Source: Haloarcula halobia
GTDB taxonomy: Archaea; Halobacteriota; Halobacteria; Halobacteriales; Haloarculaceae
Direction of reading: 5' to 3'
Length of the DNA stretch: 64,000 bases
Assembly: GCF_029338255.1 (NCBI RefSeq)
Contig: NZ_CP119787.1
Span: forward strand, 992,001-1,056,000
In this document: one piece after another, positions 17,271 through 24,237 of the stretch
How the letters are laid out: the number at the start of each line of letters is the position of its first letter
Position numbering within the stretch: the first letter of the stretch is position 1
The notes under the pieces: model-generated
What the model was told of the DNA's origin: nothing
What the model saw: only the letters and a program-made list of their open reading frames with translations
Databases searched by the model: none
Position numbers and translations under genes: made by a program

Positions 17271-17459
17271 TCAGTTCGCCCGGTAGAGCCACTTCGCGCC
17301 GTAGGCGACGAACCAGGCCATCCAGACACAGAAGATGGTCAGCCAGGCAGCGTACTGGACCGTCGGATCCGGGACGAGGACGTACGCGACGACGAGCAGG
17401 GCGACGACGCTCGCGGCGGCCGCGTAGTCGTACCGACCCGGACCCGGCGGCGCGACCAT
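17271..17459 (-). CDS. Small membrane protein, two TM segments
   Basis: The 62-aa protein has hydrophobic stretches at about residues 11-30 and 37-56, with a Gly/Pro-rich N-terminus and a C-terminal KWLYRAN. The ATG at 17459 follows the preceding small gene's stop by two bases, implying translational coupling. The family was not recognised. Aromatic-rich second helix (AAWLTIFCVWMAWFVAYG) is distinctive. Confidence 0.65.
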   Translation of the reverse strand: MVAPPGPGRYDYAAAASVVALLVVAYVLVPDPTVQYAAWLTIFCVWMAWFVAYGAKWLYRAN

Positions 17460-17461
17460 CG

Positions 17462-17626
17462 CTACCGGGAGCTGCCGTCGATTCGCCGGTCGTCCTCGTC
17501 GTCACGTTCCCGGTCGAGGTCGGCATCGGTGGCGGCTGTGACCGTCTCGCCGCCGCCGTTCCCCGTGCCGAGACCGACCACCGGGTATCCGTCACCGCTC
17601 GGGAGCGTTACCGTCGGTCGTGTCAT
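17462..17626 (-). CDS. Hypothetical protein, 54 aa, coupled to small membrane protein gene
   Basis: The frame reads MTRPTVTLPSGDGYPVVGLGT, then a Gly-rich turn and a highly acidic, charged tail (DADLDRERDDEDDRR). The start at 17626 is preferred over a further upstream codon because the sequence before it has non-coding character. The 2-bp gap to the 62-aa membrane protein gene suggests they act together. No domain recognised. Confidence 0.5.
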   Translation of the reverse strand: MTRPTVTLPSGDGYPVVGLGTGNGGGETVTAATDADLDRERDDEDDRRIDGSSR

Positions 17627-17788
17627 GTCCGTGGCAACACCCCCCGGGGTCAAAACCGTTGGGCCGCGCGCCGTCATTTTGCCGCCGTACGACGGTATCG
17701 GTCGCTCGGCGCCGATGCCGGTCTACTTTCACTTCCGCTCTCCACCCGTGGCTCGGCTTTAGTGCCGTCCGGGCGAAAGCGGTCGGCC

Positions 17789-18421
17789 ATGGAGACGCCA
17801 CCACTCGAACCGGGACTGACGTTCGTCGCCCAGCCCGACGGGCGCGGGGGGGTCGCGGCGCTCGCCCGGCACGCCGACGCCACCGAGACGCTGTGGGTCG
17901 ACACGCGCGGGGCGGCGTCCACTTACGCGCTGACCGCCGACGCCGACCGGAGCGCGCTCCGCGGGCTCCGGATCGCTCGCGCGTTCACGGCCCACCAGCA
18001 CCACGCACTCGTCCGCCGGGCCGTCGACGCCGCCACGGCGCGGACCGACCTCGTCGTCGCCCCGAACCTCGCGGCGCTGTACGAGGCGGCCGACGGCCCC
18101 GACGCCGAACTCGACCGCCTGTACGCGGCCACCTGCTCGCTGCTCTCCGCCCTGGCCGAGTCGACCGGGGTCCCGGTCCTGGCCGGCGCGCCCGACGCCA
18201 CAGACGCCCACCGCCAGACGCTCCGCGAGGCGGCCGCCCGCGAGGTGACCTGTCGACCGACCGACTTCGGCTACGCCGTCGACGCGCCGGGGTTCACCCA
18301 GTCGGGCTACTGGGGCGAGGGCTGGTGGCAGACGACCATCCCCTACTGGGTCGAGGTGTGTGGCGCCGCCGGGACGCCCGCACCGGCCACGGCCGACCCC
18401 GTGGCAGTCGCCGTCGAGTGA
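17789..18421 (+). CDS. RecA-fold-like protein lacking Walker A, in PolB2 operon
   Basis: The 210-aa protein has the flow of a RecA/RadA core: an early Gly-rich turn (PDGRGGVAAL) where a Walker A would be but without GKT/S, RIARAFTAHQHHAL, then a Walker-B-like strand (TDLVVAPNLAALYEA) and LSALAESTGVPVLAGA. This suggests an inactivated RecA-superfamily ATPase. It is the first gene of a tight operon (2-bp gap) with a small helical protein and a PolB2-type polymerase. Inactivated RecA paralogs paired with polymerases recall bacterial ImuA. The assignment is inference from pattern, not a database match. Confidence 0.6.
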   Translation: METPPLEPGLTFVAQPDGRGGVAALARHADATETLWVDTRGAASTYALTADADRSALRGLRIARAFTAHQHHALVRRAVDAATARTDLVVAPNLAALYEAADGPDAELDRLYAATCSLLSALAESTGVPVLAGAPDATDAHRQTLREAAAREVTCRPTDFGYAVDAPGFTQSGYWGEGWWQTTIPYWVEVCGAAGTPAPATADPVAVAVE

Positions 18422-18423
18422 CG

Positions 18424-18732
18424 ATGGGCCGGACGAACCCCACCTACCGCGACTTCCTCACCGACTACGAGGGGCGCTGGCGCGACTTCCGCCGGGCGCT
18501 GCGCCACGAGGCGGGTGAGGACTTCGACCGCCTGTTCGCCCGCGCCCGGCGCCACGCCGACGCGGCGGGTTACGCCAACGACCCCGACCGAGAACTGCTC
18601 GTCGTCGTGTCGATGCTGCTGGCCCACGAGACGGAACTCCGGCGGCTCCGGGAGCGCGTCGAGACCCTCGAGGCGGCCGCCGAGCGCGACGGGGCTCCCG
18701 AGATAGCCGCAGAGACCGACGAAGAGGCGTAA
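18424..18732 (+). CDS. Small helical protein in PolB2 operon
   Basis: The 102-aa protein is mostly alpha-helical, with an aromatic N-terminal motif (NPTYRDFLTDYEGRWRDFRRALR) and a C-terminal leucine/charged segment able to form a coiled coil (LLAHETELRRLRERVETLEAAAERD). It follows the RecA-like gene by 2 bp and precedes the polymerase gene by 6 bp. A linker or scaffold role between the two is plausible. I do not recognise a named family. Confidence 0.65.
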   Translation: MGRTNPTYRDFLTDYEGRWRDFRRALRHEAGEDFDRLFARARRHADAAGYANDPDRELLVVVSMLLAHETELRRLRERVETLEAAAERDGAPEIAAETDEEA

Positions 18733-18738
18733 TCGCCG

Positions 18739-20871
18739 ATGGCGTTCGCCTTCGACGTGACCGGCGACGGCGTCCGCGTCTGGCGCCGCGAATCCGACGC
18801 GGACGCCACCGTCCGGACCGACCGCGAGTTCCGCCCGTCGCTGTACGCCGCCGGCCCGGACGCGGCGCTCGCGACGCTCGACGAGCGCCTGGCCCGCGAC
18901 CCGAAGGTCGAGGCCACGGGCGTCGCCTCGCGGTTCACGTCGCTCCGGGACGACGCGCCCCGCGACGTCCTCCGGGTCGACACCGTTCCGGGGGCCGTCC
19001 GACAGGTCGCCCGCGAGATTCGCTGTGTCCACGAACCAGACCGATGGGCGCCCGGGACCGTCCGCCTGTTCAACGTGGACCTGGACCCCACGGCCCGCTA
19101 CTGCCTCGATACCGGGACGAGTCCGGTACCCGAGGCCGACCTCCGCTCGCTCTCGCTGTCGCTGCCGACCGCCGCGCTGGCCGACGGGGACCTGACGGCG
19201 CTGACCTGCGAGGGCGCCCCGCTCGTCGCCGAGTCCACCCGCACCGACGACACCGAACGGCGCGTCCTGCGGGCGCTCGGCGACCGCCTCGCCGCTGCGG
19301 ACCCCGACGTGCTGGTGCTCTCGAGTGCCGACCTCGTGCCCCTGCTCGCCGACCGGGCCGCCGACCTGGGCGTCGACTGCTCGCTCGGTCGGGAACCGGG
19401 CTATCGCAAGCTCGCCGGCGCGAACACCTACCAGAGCTACGGCCGGGTCGGTCACTCCCCCGCGAGATACGCGGTCCCGGGCCGGGCTATCGTCGACCGC
19501 TCGAACAGCTTCCTCTGGGACGAGGGCGGCCTCCCGGGCCTGCTGGACCTCGTCGAGCGCTCCTGGCTCCCCCTGCAGGCGCTCTCGCGGGCCTCCATCG
19601 GGACGGTGTTCACGGGCATCCAGATCCGCGAGGCGTTCGAGCGCGACGTGCTGGTCCCCTGGCGGGCCTGGGAACCCGAGGCGTTCAAGGCCGCCCGGAC
19701 GCTCCACGACGCCGACCGCGGCGGGTTCACGTTCGAACCAACGGTTGGGTTCCACGAGGACGTCGTCGAGGTGGACTTCGCCTCGCTGTACCCCCGCATC
19801 ATGTGCGAGCACAACCTCAGCCCCGAGACGGTTCGGTGTGACTGCCACGACACCGACGACGTGCCGGGCCTGGGCTACAGCGTCTGTGACACGCCGGGGT
19901 TCGTCCCCGCGGTCCTCCGTCCCATCCTCGACGACCGGGCCGAGATCAAGGCCCACCTCGCAGAGGCCGACCCCGACTCGGCCGAGGCCGACCGACTGGA
20001 GGCCCGCTCGGGCGCGCTGAAGTGGATTCTCGTGACCTGTTTCGGCTACCAGGGCTACCGCAACAGCAAGTTCGGGCGCATCGAGTGCCACGAGGCGATC
20101 AACGCCCACGCCCGGGAGATACTGCTGGACGCGAAAGACGCCCTCGAGGCCGGCGGCTGGCGCGTGCTCCACGGCATCGTCGACAGCCTCTGGGTGACGC
20201 CGCGCGTCGACGACCCGACCCCCATCGAGGCGCTCTGTGAGCGCATTTCTGCCGACGCCGGCATCCCGCTGGAACACGAGGACGACTTCACCTGGGTGTC
20301 GTTCGTCCCCCGGCAGGACGGCCGCGGCGGGTCGCTCACCAGCTACGTCGGGAAGGTCGCCGACCGCGACGCGTTCAAGATTCGCGGCCTCGCCGCCCGC
20401 CGGCGCTCGACGTGTCCGTTCGTCGAGGCCGCCCAGCGCGACCTCCTCCGGGTGCTCGACCGCACCCGCGACCCGAGCACGGTGTGTGACCGCCTCGCCC
20501 GTCACGTCGCTCGACTCGAAGCGGGGGCCGTCGACCCGGCCGACCTCGTCGTCCGGACGCGCATCTCGAAGTCGCTCGAGGGGTACGATCAGCGCTCTCG
20601 CCCGGTCGCGGCGCTGGAACGCTACCGCGACCACGGTATCGAGCGCCACCCCGGCCAGGACGTCCGGTACGTGGTCGTCGACGACGCCGTCCGCTCGCGC
20701 GAGCGGGTCCGTCTGGACTTCGAGGCCACCGACGACTACGACGTTACCTTCTACCGCGAGCGCCTCGTCCGGGCGGCCGGCGAAGTGGTCTCGCCGCTCG
20801 GGTGGGACCGCGACCGGGTTCGGGCCGCTCTTCGAGACACGCGCGATACGACGCTCGGGGCGTTCGAGTGA
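18739..20871 (+). CDS. polB2: PolB2-type family B DNA polymerase, motif C degenerate
   Basis: The 710-aa protein has family B landmarks: motif A VDFASLYPR (residues 345-353), motif B region ending GYQGYRNSKFG (436-446), and a palm/thumb C-terminus. In motif C, the usual YGDTDS reads HGIVDS (478-483), so the first of the two metal-binding aspartates is replaced by Ile. The exonuclease motif I region is also weak (NVDLDPTAR). PolB2 polymerases of archaea are described as having disrupted catalytic motifs. The gene closes a three-gene operon. It may act as a scaffold or accessory in DNA damage tolerance, or have unusual catalysis. Confidence 0.88.
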   Translation: MAFAFDVTGDGVRVWRRESDADATVRTDREFRPSLYAAGPDAALATLDERLARDPKVEATGVASRFTSLRDDAPRDVLRVDTVPGAVRQVAREIRCVHEPDRWAPGTVRLFNVDLDPTARYCLDTGTSPVPEADLRSLSLSLPTAALADGDLTALTCEGAPLVAESTRTDDTERRVLRALGDRLAAADPDVLVLSSADLVPLLADRAADLGVDCSLGREPGYRKLAGANTYQSYGRVGHSPARYAVPGRAIVDRSNSFLWDEGGLPGLLDLVERSWLPLQALSRASIGTVFTGIQIREAFERDVLVPWRAWEPEAFKAARTLHDADRGGFTFEPTVGFHEDVVEVDFASLYPRIMCEHNLSPETVRCDCHDTDDVPGLGYSVCDTPGFVPAVLRPILDDRAEIKAHLAEADPDSAEADRLEARSGALKWILVTCFGYQGYRNSKFGRIECHEAINAHAREILLDAKDALEAGGWRVLHGIVDSLWVTPRVDDPTPIEALCERISADAGIPLEHEDDFTWVSFVPRQDGRGGSLTSYVGKVADRDAFKIRGLAARRRSTCPFVEAAQRDLLRVLDRTRDPSTVCDRLARHVARLEAGAVDPADLVVRTRISKSLEGYDQRSRPVAALERYRDHGIERHPGQDVRYVVVDDAVRSRERVRLDFEATDDYDVTFYRERLVRAAGEVVSPLGWDRDRVRAALRDTRDTTLGAFE

Positions 20872-20930
20872 CTCAAAACCGAATCTGAGCGTTCGCTGTC
20901 TCTTTTGGGTGTCCTCGAGACGGGACGTGT

Positions 20931-21563
20931 ATGAAAACCGAACACGCCCTCCTCGGCGTCGTCGCGCTCCTCCTGCTCGGTGGGCTGGCCACCGCTGCCG
21001 TCGGGGCGGCGGTCCTCACCGACTTCGGCCAGGACCCGGCCTTCGAGGAGACGTCGATCCGCTCGGTCGACATGACCGACCCGCACTGCAGCGACCCGCG
21101 CACGTCGAACAGTTCCACCCGGAGCCACCCGGTCCCCGGCGGCCGCGTCATGACGATCAACGACACCATCGCCGTCGACGCCCGCGACTCGTCAGTTTCG
21201 GTTCGCCTCGACGAGTTCGGGCCCGGAAGGTACGTCCTCGCGTTCGACCGCGAACCGGGTACGGAGACGGCCGACTGTCACCTCGAGGTCCGCTACAACG
21301 TGTCGCTGAACCTCTCGCAACCCCAGGACTACACCCTCCTCATCACCCACGACGACCGACTGGTCGGCGCGTACTTCGGCGACGAGAACAGCGGCGGCGG
21401 GTTCAGCACGTCGGGGGTGTCGGCTGCCGGGGGCAGTGCGAGTGGCGGATCGTCGAGCAGCGCGGCCGGCGGGTCCGACAGCGCGAGCGACGGCGGTGGT
21501 GAAGCGACGACTGCTGAGGCTCCGGTCGGCACGTCCGTAACCGACGACGGGGGGACCGGCTGA
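20931..21563 (+). CDS. Secreted or membrane-anchored protein with Ser/Gly-rich tail
   Basis: The 210-aa protein has an N-terminal hydrophobic helix (about residues 7-28), an extracellular-like domain with two Cys (DPHCSDP and TADCHLEV) that may form a disulfide, and several N-x-S/T sites. The last 60 residues are low-complexity Ser/Gly/Ala. No domain was recognised. No PGF-CTERM or membrane segment is present at the C-terminus. Own promoter likely, as 59 bp separate it from polB2. Confidence 0.65.
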   Translation: MKTEHALLGVVALLLLGGLATAAVGAAVLTDFGQDPAFEETSIRSVDMTDPHCSDPRTSNSSTRSHPVPGGRVMTINDTIAVDARDSSVSVRLDEFGPGRYVLAFDREPGTETADCHLEVRYNVSLNLSQPQDYTLLITHDDRLVGAYFGDENSGGGFSTSGVSAAGGSASGGSSSSAAGGSDSASDGGGEATTAEAPVGTSVTDDGGTG

Positions 21564-21572
21564 CCGCGCCGC

Positions 21573-22556
21573 TCAGTTCGGGCCGGCGACGTCGACGGGT
21601 TCGCCACGTTCGGCGCTCCGGGCGAGCGCGTCGATAGCGCGCATGTTCCCCACCGTCTCGGCCCGGTCGACCGGCGGTTCCTCGCCCGCCGCGACGGCGT
21701 CGGCAAAGGCCTCGGCCTGCAGGGTGTAGTGGTCGACGGCGTCGAACGTCTCGGTGACCTCGCGGCCGTCGACGCTGTAGGTCAGCGACACCGACTGGTC
21801 GGGCCCGGGCCCGAAGCAGTCCCGCGCCTCGAGCCACCCGTCCGTCGTCTCGACCCGGTAGCGCTCGACGTGGGGGCCGTCGAGGCCACAGCCGATCTGC
21901 CCGACGCGGCCGTCGTCGAACTCCAGCGTGCCGGCGAGGTTCGTGTCCACGCCTGCGTCGCGGGTATCGGCGGCGTACGCGTAGGCCCGGTTCGGTTCAC
22001 CCAGGAAGCCACGGACCGCGCTGACGGCGTAACAGCCGACGTCCATCAGGCCGCCGCCGGCCAGTTCCGGGCTGAGGCGGATGTCGTCGGGGTCGTCCAG
22101 CCGGAACTTGAACGACGCCTCGACGGTCCGGACCTCGCCCAGTTCCTCGGCGACGAGTTCGCGGGCCCGGACGGTCCGCGGGTGGAACTGGTACATGAAC
22201 GCCTCCATCAGCGTCACACCGCGCTCCTCGACGTAGGTAAAGAGGTCGGCGGCCTGCGCGGCGTCGACGGTCAGGGGCTTCTCACAGAGGACGTGGTGGC
22301 CGTGGTCGGCCGCCGTCTGGGTCCACTCGGCGTGGAGGGCGTTGGGCAGCGGGTTGTAGACGGCGTCGACGTCGGCCTCGGCGAGCATCGTCTCGTAGTC
22401 GCCGTACGAGGCCGCGATGCCGAGGTCGTCGGCCGCCCGGCGGGCCGCGTCGGCGTCGCGCGACGCGATGGCGGTGACCTCGTGGTCGCTTCGCTGGATG
22501 GCGGGAATGACGGATTCGCGCCCGATTCTGGCCGTCGAGAGGACTCCAAAGCGCAT
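21573..22556 (-). CDS. Gfo/Idh/MocA family NAD(P)-dependent oxidoreductase
   Basis: The 327-aa protein begins with a Rossmann strand (MRFGVLSTARIGRE) and has the family motif CEKPLTVD near residue 94, where the Lys contacts substrate. A C-terminal alpha/beta domain carries GGGLMDVGCY and FRLDD. Family members oxidise sugars or inositols. The substrate here cannot be read from sequence. It is convergent with the preceding secreted protein gene and stands alone. Confidence 0.88.
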   Translation of the reverse strand: MRFGVLSTARIGRESVIPAIQRSDHEVTAIASRDADAARRAADDLGIAASYGDYETMLAEADVDAVYNPLPNALHAEWTQTAADHGHHVLCEKPLTVDAAQAADLFTYVEERGVTLMEAFMYQFHPRTVRARELVAEELGEVRTVEASFKFRLDDPDDIRLSPELAGGGLMDVGCYAVSAVRGFLGEPNRAYAYAADTRDAGVDTNLAGTLEFDDGRVGQIGCGLDGPHVERYRVETTDGWLEARDCFGPGPDQSVSLTYSVDGREVTETFDAVDHYTLQAEAFADAVAAGEEPPVDRAETVGNMRAIDALARSAERGEPVDVAGPN

Positions 22557-22602
22557 GGCGCGGGAAACGGCGGGGTCGCACCTAAAAGTGTCTGCCCCCG
22601 GG

Positions 22603-22884
22603 TCAGTGTGGCTGTCCCTGCTCGATCTGTGGCCGCTGTGTGGTCCGGGTGCTGAGGTCCGAGACGCACTGCTTGCAGAACCGATACCCCGACCGGTTCG
22701 TCACGCCACAGTGCGGGCATGTCACGCGCTCCTCGTCGCGTGTCTCGTTGACCGGCGGGGGCGGCTCGGCCTGCACGCTCGCGCCCGCCGGGTCGCTGTT
22801 TCGCCGGTAGGCATACAGCATGGTCAGTATATGGATACCCACGAGGAGTGCGATTGCCCCGTATAACCATTCGCTCACCATCAT
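22603..22884 (-). CDS. Membrane-anchored zinc-ribbon protein
   Basis: The 93-aa protein has one N-terminal TM helix (about residues 5-25), a Pro-rich linker, then a zinc ribbon CPHCGVTNRSGYRFCKQC, and a Gln-rich end. Two adjacent ATG codons offer starts at 22884 or 22881. Such single-TM zinc-ribbon proteins (DUF7577-like, from memory) are frequent in haloarchaea. Function unknown. The ribbon would face the cytoplasm if the N-terminus is outside. Confidence 0.75.
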   Translation of the reverse strand: MMVSEWLYGAIALLVGIHILTMLYAYRRNSDPAGASVQAEPPPPVNETRDEERVTCPHCGVTNRSGYRFCKQCVSDLSTRTTQRPQIEQGQPH

Positions 22885-23045
22885 ACGTGACGCTACGGTG
22901 ACGAATTACTTGAGGGTTGTGCCGTGGTATCACGACGTGGGCGACCGGTCGTGAGCGCTCAGTCTCCGTCACCGTCCGAGCGTTCAAGTAGGGTGACGGG
23001 ACCAGGGCCGCGTATGCTCGTCCGAGAGACGTCCGGTGGTCACTG

Positions 23046-23477
23046 ATGGGGGCGCGGACGCTCGTCGTCGTTGCACGCGACGACGACCGGTTCGACTGCC
23101 GACTCGCCCACTGGGGCGTCGACGCCGACCCGCTCGCCCAGTCGCGCCCGCTCGCGGCCGGCCTGACCCCGGCGGAGGTCCGTGACGTGCTGGACGCGAC
23201 GGTGGAGACGCTGGTCGTCCTCGACGGGGCCGTGTGCACCTACTGCGTCTGCTGGCTCGATCCGACGCTGTCCGACCCCGACGACGTCGCGGTGGCCCGC
23301 ACCGGCGATCCCGGCGCCCTGCGGGACTGGTGGACCGGCGCCAAGAGCCACGCCTCCGGTGCCGTCGCCGCGGGCCTGCCGCCGCCCCTCGTCCGCGCCG
23401 GGTTGCTCGGGGCGCTCTACCGGCGGGCCGAGGTTGTCCACGTCGACGACGCGTCCTTTTTACGGGACGACCGCTAA
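23046..23477 (+). CDS. Conserved haloarchaeal hypothetical upstream of nucS
   Basis: The 143-aa protein shows RTLVVVARDDDRFDCRLAHWG and VCTYCVCWLDP and looks like a compact alpha/beta domain. It resembles DUF6735-like haloarchaeal proteins from memory, which I cannot verify. It precedes nucS by 9 bp and is probably co-transcribed with it, so a link to DNA repair is possible. No catalytic motif recognised. Confidence 0.65.
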   Translation: MGARTLVVVARDDDRFDCRLAHWGVDADPLAQSRPLAAGLTPAEVRDVLDATVETLVVLDGAVCTYCVCWLDPTLSDPDDVAVARTGDPGALRDWWTGAKSHASGAVAAGLPPPLVRAGLLGALYRRAEVVHVDDASFLRDDR

Positions 23478-23486
23478 CCGCCAGCC

Positions 23487-24221
23487 GTGACCGCCGAACG
23501 CGCCGTCGAGACGCTCTCGTACCCCACCCCAGCGACGGCGCTGGACCTCGTCGAACGCGGCCTCGAGCGCGGCGCGCTGGTGACGCTCTTTGGCACCTGC
23601 GCCGTCGAGTACGAGGGTCGCGCGAGCAGTTCGCTGGGGCCGGGCGACCGCCACGTGATGCTCAAGTCAGACGGCACGGCGCTGGTCCACACCGACGAGG
23701 GTCACCAGCCGGTCAACTGGCAACCGCCGGGGTGTGACCACGAGGCCACGGTCGTCGACGACGCGCTCGTCGTCACCTCCGACCGGTCGACCCCCGACGA
23801 GCACCTGGAGGTGGTCTTCGAGACGGTCGCCCACGCCGCTGCCTTCGACGGTACCGACCCCGAGGACCTCGCGCTGACCGGGACCGAGGCGGACCTGAAA
23901 GACCGTCTCCTCGCGGACCCCGAACTCGTCGAGGCCGGGTTCACGCCGCTGGCGACCGAACGGGAGACGCCAGCGGGCGCCGTCGACATCTACGGCGAGG
24001 ACGACGCCGGCCGGGCCGTCGTCGTCGAGCTGAAGCGCCGGCGGGTCGGGCCGGACGCCGTGGGCCAGCTCGACCGGTACGTGGGCGCGCTCCGGCGTGA
24101 CCTCCACGCCGACACGGAGGTCCGGGGCATCCTGGCCGCGCCGTCGGTCACCGACCGGGCGCGACAGCTGCTCGCCGAGAAGGGACTGGAGTTCGTGCCC
24201 GTGGAACCGCCGAGCGAGTAG
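23487..24221 (+). CDS. nucS: Endonuclease NucS / EndoMS
   Basis: The 244-aa protein has the N-terminal DNA-binding half and the C-terminal RecB-like nuclease domain of NucS. Active-site candidates are Asp167 (VDIYGEDD) and Glu181-Leu-Lys183 (VVELKRRRVG), forming the D-(D/E)xK arrangement. In archaea the enzyme cleaves both strands at mismatches (EndoMS) or flap-like ends. GTG start at 23487. It is convergent with a mutS gene, only 16 bp apart, so two independent mismatch systems meet at this point. Confidence 0.93.
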   Translation: MTAERAVETLSYPTPATALDLVERGLERGALVTLFGTCAVEYEGRASSSLGPGDRHVMLKSDGTALVHTDEGHQPVNWQPPGCDHEATVVDDALVVTSDRSTPDEHLEVVFETVAHAAAFDGTDPEDLALTGTEADLKDRLLADPELVEAGFTPLATERETPAGAVDIYGEDDAGRAVVVELKRRRVGPDAVGQLDRYVGALRRDLHADTEVRGILAAPSVTDRARQLLAEKGLEFVPVEPPSE

Positions 24222-24237
24222 CGACCGGAACGACCGC

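Noticed and set aside
17620-18421. A single 370-codon frame joining the start region to the small helical protein
   Set aside because: The first 268 codons are in the wrong frame of the RecA-like gene; the real small protein begins at the ATG at 18424.
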